Origin: Muricea muricata
Lineage: Eukaryota; Cnidaria; Anthozoa; Malacalcyonacea; Plexauridae
Length of the DNA: 64,000 bases
NCBI GenBank assembly: GCA_963855995.1
Contig: OY979716.1
Span: 91,767,369-91,831,368 of the forward strand
Reading direction: 5' to 3'
Shown here: positions 1 to 28,600 of the stretch, piece by piece
How positions within the stretch are numbered: position 1 is the stretch's first letter
Layout: the number at the start of each line of letters is the position of its first letter
The notes under the pieces: generated by a model
Database searches by the model: none
Seen by the model: only the letters and a program-made list of their open reading frames with translations
What the model was told of the DNA's origin: nothing
Made by a program: the position numbers and the translations under genes

Positions 1-27
1 CATATCTTATTTCTTCCTAATTTACAG

Positions 28-17068
<17,041 letters not shown>

Positions 17069-19007
17069 ACTGATCACAATATATACCCTTGGCTTTTTAT
17101 AAACCACATTACAACGTGATTTGCATCCAATAAGCCTTTCCCGAATTCGCTTGGATTTTCACGAAGCAATGGTTTAAGTTTAGACTGAACTCGATTCTTT
17201 CGAAATTCAAGATTTTGGGGAAGGTCTATTTAAGATTTTGGTTTAAATTGGGATTAGGTTAGAGTTTGGTTTTGGTTAGAATTAGGAACAAGTTAAAGTA
17301 GAAATTTAACTGAAGGCTAGTGCTTTGTTCTTTTCTGAGTACGGTGAAATAAATTTTGGTCTTTTTCTGTTTTCTTGTATGTTTTACTTTTCGGAAATTG
17401 AATGCAAAGCATATGAAAAATGTCAAAATATGAACCGAACTGACTTTTTTACTTCAAATTTATCATATTTTAATTTTCTTATATGCTTTGCATACAACTG
17501 TGGAACAGTATGACCAAAACGAATAAGGAAGATGTGGTGGCAATGAACATGTACAAAATTAATTAAACGAATCGCATCTCGTACAATATTTGAGCACAAA
17601 TCGTTATAACCATTCAACACTGAAATTTCACCTAATTTTGTTAAATATTCCCGAAGTTTTTGTAAAAATTTAGATTTTCAGATCAGCCTGGAACGAAGTG
17701 TATGCTCACAGGAGTGAAAAGAGTAATAGGTTATAGCCCAATGCCATGCAAAAATCGCTGGTACGTTTCGACAGACAAAATTCATATTTTCCAACTGTAA
17801 TTTATGATGCTATTCCGCCAGGTGCCGCGCGAAATTTATTGCCTGCAAAATTCATAAATATCGTGGTTAGATATGTGCTTCACAACTCGAGAAAAACAAC
17901 ACGTGTGTTTCTCGTTTGGGTTGAAATTTTGTCTCTCATTTATAATTTCTCGCTCTGAAATGGAAACAATCGTAGCAACTTTGTTATCAAGGACGTGATA
18001 AGCTGATACATAAAATGAATTTAATTCGGTGTATTTCAAATGCCAATTTTCATGAATCCAAGAAACTATAATAGACTTACGGAAAACTTTAGTAAAGTGA
18101 GTACAATTACATTTTAATTTTGACAGACGCTCCATTGATTTTAACGTAATCACAACTGTGCCTGTGATTAAGTGACACAATTACAAAAGCGGCTTGTTAG
18201 ATTATAACTTTTGCGTAATGTTAATTCTACATCGGCCCTGAATTTCGCGAAGTACGTATTTCGCGCCTGGCGCCCACGCGCGCAAAATTTCTGATGCGTC
18301 ACGCATGATCAAGTATTTCGCAAGGAACATACATTTCCTTTGAGACCTAGACTTGCCCCAAAAGTTTTGCTTGAATGGGTTTTATAGGGTTATCAAGTTT
18401 TGAGCTGGAAGCGGGGAGCGAACGAGACTTGTGTAATTCGGCACTTATTAGTATTCACGGACAGGATTCTGTCCGGCATGATGTCTTTAGCAGGGGAAGT
18501 TGCACACAATATCAGTATATTTGCGATGGGCAAGCAAAACAGAGAAATATTATTAAACTATGAAAACAAGGGTATAGATTGTGTGAATTCGATCATTAGG
18601 TTGGATAGTTTAAAGTGAATACCGTGCAGGATGAGGCGCTCTGAGATCTGCGTAGAAGTAAAGATTGTTTCATTTCTCAACCGACAGAATCGAAAAAATC
18701 CGCTGTATATCAGTATTTATGTAACAACTTTAGCGAGCATTGTAACGTATTTGGTGGGGTAAAATAAACAAATCAGCGGGCTAAAATACATTCTACATTT
18801 TACCCGCTGACGTAATAGCCAATTTATAAATCATTTTAAATGCCCACTTTTGAGTGATATTTTAAGTTTTTGCTCAAATATATGGCCTTATTATTATAAT
18901 GGTAATAGAGTTCATGTTCTTGAGAATAAATAAGTTTTTGGTCCTCCTCAGAGCTCAGATTAACCCTCGCTGCGCTCGGGCTATATCAACTTTCGCTGTG
19001 TATCCAG
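17069..19007. other. Intergenic: no gene; small palindromes
   Basis: Region between the stop of the methyltransferase gene and the next repeat. A short inverted pair TGCAAAGCATATGAAAA (17402) / TTCTTATATGCTTTGCATA (17475) and AGCGGGCTAAAAT...ATTTTACCCGCT (about 18776-18810) are visible. CCCTCGCTGCGCTCGGGCT near 18963 has the central motif of the hairpin repeats. Open frames here show no family features. Confidence 0.5.
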
Positions 19008-19175
19008 CCGATCCGAACGTTGTATCCCAATAAAATTTTGGTTACAACGTTTGATCATTCCAATACTTATTGCAATTGTTATGTCATGCATATAAAATGA
19101 GCCCTGCCCTTACCCCAATCCTAACCGTGATAATCCCAATAATTTAGTGGATACAATAATCTGAAAATAATCGTA
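19008..19175. repeat. MITE family A copy (CCGATCCGAACGTTGT ends)
   Basis: Starts with CCGATCCGAACGTTGTATCC and contains CCAATAAAATT, GCATATAAAATGA and CCTAACCGTGATAATCCCAATAATTTA, all shared with copies at 49683-49864, 50944-51092 and the split copy 54780-54871 / 59834-59933. The right inverted end has decayed here. Confidence 0.7.
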
Positions 19176-19470
19176 TAATTGCCTTATAATGAGCTGAGTG
19201 GGTGGTATATATCACTTATTTGCTTTCGCTATATACAATGCGTCCAATGATTATATGCAAATCCTCCTTTTCGTTGCATTTCATTCATTTTTTAAACAAA
19301 GTTTATGACATTTCGGATGTATTATGGAAAAACTATTGTATGCGCTTCAGAGGAAATTTAGGCTCTTATGCGCAGTAGTAAACAAACAGCGGCCATTTTA
19401 GCTGAAACAATTTATTTTAGGTGTCCAATTTTTTATCCAAAATTTGGGCCGCAAACATCTACCGAACATG

Positions 19471-20068
19471 AGAAGACAAAAAATTATACAAGAACTTAAT
19501 ACAAAGCAGTCTACCATTAATTGAAATAGGAAAAATGCTTGGTCGCGACCATCGTACAATCAAAAAGTATGCTGCAAATCCACAATCTTGTAGTGGTAGA
19601 TCAGATAAGGGGAAAATTTGGAAAAAGTCAGGTTTGTCTCGTCGGGTAATCGGCCTTATTGAACGTGAAAATGTGAAATCATTCGTAGTCCGCTACAGAT
19701 AGGTAAGCAAGCTTTTGAAGCAGTTGGTATGTTTAACATGCCTAAAAGCACACTATGTTTGATCCTACAACATATAGCAAAAAGCTGGAAACCACTGGTT
19801 CGACCCCCTTTAAAGCAAAATCATCGCGAAAAGGACTTGAGTGATAAAAGTGTTTAAAACAGAACTTTGAGTTCGTATTATTTATGGATGAGTGCCGAGC
19901 AGCTTTACATGTAGATGAACCTGATGGCTGGAGAAGAGGATGGTGTGATACAAAAGCATTATGTCCACGGCTTGTAAGATGTCTACAAGGAGGTGGTGGA
20001 ATTATGTTTGGCCGCGCCCACCTATGATAAACTCGTTGGTTCTTTCCGAGTGAAAGATGGTGTTAAAA
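19471..20068 (+). pseudogene. Tc1/mariner (IS630-like) transposase remnant
   Basis: Plus-strand pieces in shifting frames: MRRQKIIQEL, then IGKMLGRDHRTIKKYAANP (paired-like helix-turn-helix), then RPPLKQ and NFEFVLFMDECRA with the second catalytic Asp, then GGGGIMF. At least three frameshifts and several stops. It breaks off at about 20068 where a CAGTGGCGAAGCCAGCCC fragment (end of the hAT-type MITE seen intact at 36337-36500) begins. Family Tc1 is clear from the order of motifs; the copy is dead. Confidence 0.75.
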
Positions 20069-21392
20069 TCAGTGGCGAAGCCAGCCCTACATTTGGTCAT
20101 TCAAATGCAAATTTTTCTGTATTTATAGACCGTATAAGGAATTAATTAAAGTATTAATGCTTGGCTTTTGATGAAGTTCGCTGCATGCTACATGGTATAG
20201 ACCACAGGGTGAAATTCCTATCTTTCAGTTTCGTTCCTATAAAACGAAACTTTCTGAACTTCTGAAATATGTAAGGTTATACTATTATATAAAATCAAAT
20301 ACTTGTTTTAAAAATTTATTTGCAAAATGTTAAAACATTAGGGTTTCCTCCAATTTTCCTACTAAAACTGCTATCAGTTAAAAAATGTAAAATTTTGGAT
20401 TCAGTTATAACAAAAATAACCTGCATCATTAGAAAGTTTACAAAAAACTACATACAGAAAATTAAAATGGTTACAATGATTTTAAGTTTTTTAAAAGTTT
20501 TCAACTGTTGCATGAAACGTGTTTTTTGTTAGTACTCGGTCTTTTTAGCGGGACATTGGCATATTTTTTAACATTTGGAGCAACAATAACTCAATAATCA
20601 TATTAAAAATCAGGGTAACTATTTAAATGTGTTATAAGTAGTTTTTTGTAACTTTTCTAAAGATGCTGGTCATTTTTGTCTCAAACAAGTTTAAAATTTT
20701 TCACTTTTAAGCTATAATAAGGTTTTATAGAAAAATCGAGAAAAAACAATGAATTTGACTGTTTTGCAAAGGATTTCGTGGTACAACTTTGTGTATTTCT
20801 CCTTGATATACGTTTTACCATGCACCAAATGACAGAGTTTTATGTAGTTTCGTGATTACGGAACGAATTCCTACTTCTAGGCAATTGATAAACCTCTATT
20901 AAGACAATTTTAAAACTTTAATTAAAAAACAACAACAATTACGTGGTATTTATTTATTAGAATCTTGCTGTCTACCTGGAAAATGTTTACACTATATTTG
21001 TGGAAAAGTTCAGCTACATCAGTGCACGCAAAATAATTCGCTTCAATGTTATAAAAACTGTGAGAAATATTATTTCTTTGGCTTCCTTTAGAAGGATATC
21101 AAGTGAGCTAAGTGAGACAAAATGAGGATATCGATTGTCCAGCAATCATTTGAAAACATTAGTTACTACAGAACATCTTATGGTATAGCTTTTAGCGCAA
21201 TATGCAGGTTTTGAAATGTTTTTTTTATGGGGCCTTAAATTCTGAAATATCTGCTTTTGGAATTATGCGTTGATATTGACAAGTGAAACTCAATCCGTGT
21301 ATCATTGTTGTAACATGAAATAAGGTCCATTAACTATTTAAATTTTGTATTGCACCAAAACCTGCATATTACACTCATAGAAGTATATACTT
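20069..21392. other. Intergenic, AT-rich: MITE fragment only
   Basis: Begins with a truncated hAT-type MITE end at 20070-20100. The rest is very AT-rich noncoding DNA. A 13-bp inverted pair ATATGCAGGTTTT/AAAACCTGCATAT near 21198 and 21357 brackets about 175 bp. No gene seen. Confidence 0.45.
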
Positions 21393-21500
21393 AACAGTTA
21401 TTCTACGAACTCGAGTCGTATATGAGCTAATAGCCGACGAGATGCGTAGGAACGAGTCGACTATCGCTCATATACGACGAGAGTGAGTAGAATAACTGTT
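21393..21500. repeat. Hairpin repeat H2
   Basis: AACAGTTATTCTAC and GTCGTATATGAG on the left arm pair with CTCATATACGAC and GTAGAATAACTGTT on the right. The centre carries CGAGATGCG...CGAGTCG. Followed at once by TTTATTATATAGAC, the flank that recurs beside other hairpins in the window. Confidence 0.75.
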
Positions 21501-22088
21501 TTATTATATAGACAACAACTGCTACCAAAAAGCTTCTCAGTGCAGTTATATTTCAATAAAAAATATACTTATTAGTCAGTATAGCAATGTAAACAACTTC
21601 AGCTAATACCGCCTGAAACACTACTTATCGCTAATTAAAATTATGTTTCAAACAAATTTTTCCAAAATACGTTTCAAATTCTTACAAAATATAAATGTTT
21701 TGGGCGAAACAAGCGCTTGTTGACCTCAAAATTGAGCACAGTTTTTGTTATTATAGCAATTCAAAACAATTATAATCTTTTTCAGCTTTCGGGAGGCTTA
21801 TTCAGTATTAATTCGTAAAAAACTGCATTTTACACTAAGTTTATGTGTTGTACGTATGGCCACGAAAAGCTGCCAAAATGCTCAAAACAACATTTTTTGC
21901 AATAGAAAAACTTTCTACGCGGGACACACGCGTGTTGCCATGAAATATAAAATATATTCCATGGCACGCGTGGGATCCACGAACTTTAAAATAACAAAAA
22001 TTGCGGGATGTGCAGAATGAATCGTACGCGTGTATCGTTTTTAAATTTTCTATGAACATTTTAGTGTTTCGGTATAATATATCACATA

Positions 22089-22188
22089 CAGACCCTCCGC
22101 TCGGGGTATTCTGCGAAATATTTCCTGAAGTGATGATATATCGTCACTTCAGAAAATATTTCGCCGAATACTCCTCGCTCCGGGTCTA
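22089..22188. repeat. Hairpin repeat H3 (AGACCC ends), same family as H1
   Basis: AGACCC...GGGTCT ends; GTATTCTGCGAAATATTTCCTGAAGTGA-type left arm pairs with TCACTTCAGAAAATATTTCGCCGAATAC-type right arm around TGATATATCG. Shares ends, ATTCNGCRAAATATT and GTGATGATAT with H1 although the remaining stem differs. Confidence 0.75.
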
Positions 22189-22641
22189 TAAATGTAGCGA
22201 GTAGCGAGCCTATCATGAGGTTACAGAATACTTAATATTCGTTGGCAGTCTATATAATATATAGCACATTCATTTTCTAAGATTAAATCTCTAAATGACG
22301 TCAACAAATTAGTTTAGCAGTTTTTAGGCGTTAAATGGCATCAGCATCTCACATGAAATGCTGGAATTTTCCATATTTTGTTTTAAACGTAACATCAAAG
22401 GAGATGGATGTATATGTTTACTATATCAAGCCACTTTAAACCGAATAGAAATTTAGATGCGCTTATGTAGGGCAGCGGTAGTAAAAACAAATCTAAATAT
22501 CTTACATATATGAGAATGTATCAAAAACACTGGCGAGAAGTGAGCGGATATATTTACCACATGATGTGCGCGCTGGTTAATTTTTCACGAGATCGTATTT
22601 GTTTTAGCATTTTTGAGCTGTCCGTAGAATGTTGTAATTAT

Positions 22642-25600
22642 TCAGTAAAATATTTCAATTTCTGTTGGTGTGAAGTTGCAGCTACCAGCAAATAACGATT
22701 GAGTATGTTTGGTGCCTAGTTGATACCCAGGTGGTGGTTGGTAAGTGGTACCAAGGAAACAACAAGACGAGACTTGATTAGTGCAGGCGTTATTAGCGAT
22801 GTACAGATTGACGCCACCAAAGTTCGCTCCGTACAAAGGATTACAGCAGATTGCTTTGGCAGTGTTGCCGGTAATAATTGGACACTTGAATGGTTGCATG
22901 TTGTCAGGGTTTCGTAATGAGAACAAAAATGACACGTTGGAACTTTTGTATCCTGAACCTAGGAGAAAATGAGGCAAATCGAAAATAATATTTTTAATTG
23001 AACCCATTTTCCAACATTCCAGCATTCGCACATCATTCAACAACATACATGTATATAGATAAGTAGTTTCGGTGACATATCTAAAAGCTATCAATTAAAT
23101 ATCAGTTTAATACTGTAATCTATGAAAGTAAAAAAGTTTCAAGAGATATATAGAAAAGGCGTAACTGAACATTCCTAATTCGACGACATTAATTATTTTC
23201 ATTTAGTATAAATTTCCAGGTGACAATTGATTTTCCTTCATTCTGATTGGACTACTCATTAATAAGACTTACTGTCTCTGAAGTGATAGTCACTGACTAC
23301 TGACTATAGCTTTTTGGTTTATGTTTTTCTACACAGTAATCAATTTGAAGTGAATTTTTAGAAAATTTTGCTTATTATTATTTTCAAACACCTGGAAATT
23401 TATACTAAAACAATTAGTCGCCTCTGGCTCGGTGATCACAAGCCTATATTCAATTCGACTTCGGCTCAGTGAATATACTAAATGCGTGTAATCACCTCAC
23501 CTTCGGCGACTAGCTCTTATATATATTCGCTAAATGCCGTTCGTTGGGTCCCGATATCGTTGACTTTCATTCCACAGTCTGAAATATTTTTGAGCGGAAC
23601 TAACTTTTCCATACACGCTGATTTTAAGTCTCTGCTCCGTAAACCAGTTCTGTCTTTATTAATTTTGCGACATATTTTTCATTAACGCACGGAGGCACAG
23701 AATAGAAAATAAACAGAAGAGGCACTCGAGTCTCCCAGGCATGTTGCATTACGCGCCTTCATTATGCAGGTTCTTTCCTGTCAATTGCTTTTTTCTGGCC
23801 AATAGAAACGCTGAACTCGCTGTCCCGGCAATATTCTTGCCCGTCAATTGCATAAAAATAGGGGACATGTTGTGACATGCTGCTGAGTGACCCTGCTGTT
23901 TATTAATTAGCTATACTGTAACGGAAGGATGAGGATTTGAACTATGTAATCTATGCGTTTTGGACGTAAACAATATATCTTGTCTTCAAGTTTGAGAAGA
24001 TATAAATAACGTTTTTTAGAATCCTCGGTTCCAGGTTTTCTATCTTTACAAAATTATTCCACTTGCTAGAGCTATGAATTAACAAAAATTTGTGAATTCC
24101 ATACCTTTCCATGTTTGATCAGTGTATCCTCCAAAGATGTAGTTTCCAACCTTAACCAAAACAACTGTGCCTGCTATCTTATCGCATTGTTGATGAAACT
24201 GTTGAGCCGACCAACCATGTAGTGATGCTCGGTAACAAAGCTTCAATGGTGTTTCCCTTTTGTCGAGGAAACTTAGCAGATGTTCTACAAGTTTCGCTTC
24301 ATTCTTTAGAATCACTGTATCAGGCATGAATAATGTCATTAATGCTTCCAAACCTGAAAGAATGCATACAAATTGTTAATTCCAAAATTATTATTAGTTA
24401 AATTATATTTTTTCTATTTAACTAAGGTCCAGGTAAAGATTGCAATATTAAGTTCAGAAGGATAGGGCATTCACAATTTGATAAACATCGCGTCGGCAAA
24501 AATCCAACAAAACCGTTTCAAATATTGCTTCTGAGACCATCTCTGTATAACAACATGAACTTCAATTCGTCACTATATCAAGAAAGGAGTCTTATTTACA
24601 TCATAGGGAATTAACAGCAGGCGCTCAAAAAAAGCTATAGGGCACTCAGGAAAAGCAGTTGACTGTCCAGCGTAGCGAATACAAAACGAAAACAATAGGG
24701 CACTCAGAAAAAGCTGTTGACTTTCCAGCGTAATGAATACATAACGGTCATGCGCGGCGGAACAAACCGTCATCAACTCAGCACACATGCCTAACTCATA
24801 ATTCATGATTGTGAAAAAAAGGGAAAAACTACTCACACATGACTGAAAGATCTTTTTTAGAGCAAGTGAGAAGATGCTATTCTTAAATTTACCAATTAAA
24901 CGAAACTTACCTGGAAGTTGAAGTTTGATGGGGACTCTACCAAATTATTTTAGTACAGGAGGGTTATTAACATGAGATGCACACGCACCGTCGTGAGATC
25001 AGTCTTTCAAATTAACATTTTGTGTACATGTTCTCCATATCAACCACCAACGAGAGATTATGGTACCACTGGGCACTGGCGTAGTTGATTGCAGACAATG
25101 ATCACAGTTAAAATACACTTATCTGCCCGACAGAGGAAAGGGAGGGTAACTGGGATGTTAACCCTCCTGTACTAAAATAATTTGGTAGAATCCCTATCAA
25201 ACTTCAACTTCCAGGTAAGTTTCGTTTAATTAATTGGTAAATTCTACCAAATCGTTACGTACATCCGGGCTAACATGAGACTTTACAAAGCAGGAAAAAC
25301 AAAATGTCCGCAGCGGACAAAGCAAGGAGAATAGTAAATTTAATTTCACAGGAATTATAGTTACATTGACATCATATCACACTAATCATGTCCACTAGCG
25401 GCTTGTAACGCAGCCTTACTCATCTGGTCAGTAATGGCTACAGGCTTTTTATAATACTTACGAATTAAAGGTTGATTCACTAGATCAACCAGAGCTCTAA
25501 GCTTAGAGGTCACGACAAGGTAATATTGCAATGTTACATAGACACACAATTCCGGTACCAAGTACTTAAACAGAGTACCAAACACATTACCAGGTCGGTC

Positions 25601-28600
25601 TTGTTTAACATGGTCTGTCAGGGCAAAATGTAACAATTATAATCTTGCTGCATACTTCCCTCGCACATGTTCAAAAGGGTTGATGTTTGACACCTTTTGC
25701 CAGTGGTAAGCGCGATCAACATGACTAACTTTAAGGTAAGATCCTTCCGAGTGATCTTTTCCAAAGGCCATAGCAATTTCAAGTAATGCAGCACCTTCAC
25801 AGGCCATGTAGTGTTATGCCTCGGAACCGGACCATGTTTATTGAATACACCTTTAAGATATATACCGACACACTAAGGGATGTTGGCCAACTGGCTTAAC
25901 AGCACTATTGAGAGTCGCCTCCAAATCCAGATTGGAAATTACCGCGCCGTATTAAGGACTGAATAGCTCAAACCGTTCATAAATAAACTGTGGAGGAACT
26001 TGCAAACCCACGTCACAGATGGATGCATGGGATCAATTTGATGTTGATCACAAAAGTATAGCCACTTGTTGATGTAGACAGTGTGCTGCTTGTGGGTAGA
26101 TGGTCGCCAAGAGGACATGATGACGTCAACAACGTCCTCTGAAAGCCCTTGCTTTTGGAGGAGTTTCCTGATAGCTTGCATACCAACAGATCCAGTTTGT
26201 TGTGTAGAGGATGCGAGCGCACCAAGACTTGAAGAACCAGGTTGGACTGGCTGGCTTTCACGATCCGGGGAACATCGATCAACATGTGAAGAACTGTTGA
26301 AAATACTGGTTGTTTTGTCAACAAGGGGATCACCAATATTCCTGTCGCTTGCTCCTGTGTAATCTTTTGAACGCACCTAGGTAGCAGTCAAAATGGAGGA
26401 AATGCATAAAAGAACATGTCTGACCAGACAACTGTGGATCTGGCTTCCATGAAACATAATCGGCTAGTTGTGTATTCAAGCGACTAGCAAAAAGATCTGT
26501 ATCCGGTTGGCCGAATATATTAATGATTTTCATTAACACCTGTCGTGACAACATCCATTCTAAATCTAACTGAGATCACGTGATAAATTATCAGCAGCAA
26601 CATTGGAAACCCCAGGTATGTGAGCTGCTGATAACCAACCATTTCGTGTAATTACCATAGAAATAATAGATATAGAATGCGTACTCCTATCTTTTCTCAG
26701 TAAAAATTTTGTCTCCACAAAATGGCGGATTTATTAGGGCATTTTGGCTAGTCCCAGACTCTTACGCAGAGAGTTTCGTGCGGTTGCGAGGAGTGCGATT
26801 GTTTTTTTTTTGTCAAACAAAGTTTACAGAAAGATAAAAATTCGTGACTTTACATGAAAAAATGGTTCATAAAAACTTTTAAACAAAGGAAAACGAATTT
26901 TATGAGTTTTTTACGAGAAAGGATTAGTCTTGAGCAGATAATACAAAGAAATTGGAGTTACAAAATACAAGTTTTCAAGATTGCTGCAAAAGCCGAAAAA
27001 GATAAAACTCAAAACAGAGTCAGAGGATGAAAAACAATCTCAACAGGTGTGTTTTAGCGTTGTAAAATACATATATATGAAAACAGTTACGGTGATTGAT
27101 AGTTACAAAGAACGAAATGGTTACCTTTGTTGGTTTTTGTATGTGTTTCTTAAGAAAATATATTTAAAAGGCATGCAATTTGGCAATGACAATTTCAAGT
27201 AATCGATATTTGCTCATACAATTACATTTTACACTCAACATAATGGTTTACTATAGTTTACATAGCTGCTGTCTTTTGAAACGGAAACTTAAAGATATAT
27301 TATTAAGCTTCAAAAGTCAATGAAAAAACGATTATTTGACCGCTTTGGCTTTGTTTATAGCGAAATTTTCAGTCGTGCTTTATGAGTGCAAAATGTTTCA
27401 AAATTAAATCATGTTTACGCAAAACTACAACAGTTTTTTGTGTTAAATACATGACTATATGAAGAACTATCTTTATTTCATTTTGTTTCTTCAAGAACAC
27501 TATATTCTAAACTGTAAATGGGATACTATTTAAGTGATTTATTTATGATGAACTTGTATATACACTCTGCAGTTCAACTCCTGGTCAAATTCAATATGGC
27601 GGATTTAAAAGGGCACTTGCGAAAAAAAGTGGAGACATGATTCGTGACCGAGTACGCATTCTATATCTATTATTTCCATGGTAATTACCCACTGCCATAT
27701 GTCACTTGCCAGGGCTTTATACTCGACCGATTTGGTACCACACATGGCAGTTATATAATTAACTGCAGTGGTATTGCCACACAGGATTTGGACATGAATT
27801 CCAGTCCGCACATTGAGCAGAGAAGACAAGGCCAATTTGATCGCTAACAACTCAAGTACATTGATATGTTTCAATGATTCAGATTGGCACCGAATTCCTG
27901 CAGTTGCTGCACCCCCAGCTATGGTTGCACCCCATCCCACACCAGATGCATCAGTGTGGAGCACAACCTCAGGCGTAGAATGAGTTATTTTTTTGACAGT
28001 GGTGTTAATATTGTCGGCCCACCATTGAACTTCAAGCAGACTGGTGGGTGATAAGGACATTTTAGCATCAAAATTCCCTAAACTAAGCCGCAGGTATTTA
28101 TCTTTATCAGCAAACAGCTGACGATAATGCAAAGGACCAAACTCAACCCTCAGGGAAAGCTGATAAAAATTTGCCAATAGATGAGACCACCTGCGAATAG
28201 TAAACTGTTGTCCAGGACATAAAAAGGATAGACATAAGGAACTAATTTTATCTCGTTTCCTGGGCGCTAGATAAACACTCATAGTAACAGAGTCAATAAT
28301 GAAACCCAAAAACTCAATAGATTGGGAGGGCCGAATAACTGATTTCTCGGAATTGAAATTAAAGCCAAAGCGAGTTATCAATTAGACCGCATGCAAGGTA
28401 GCTTTGGCAAATTCTGTCGCAGTGTTACGTATGTATAGGGAGTCGTCAAAGTAACTCAGACAGATATGACCAAATGTGCTTCGCAAATTAGAAAAAATGG
28501 GTTTTATAACCTTAGTAAAAATTCTAGGGCTACTTGATAAACCCATAGGCAAGCAGGTAAAAGTATACAAAACATCCTCCCAAAATATTTTCAAGCATTT

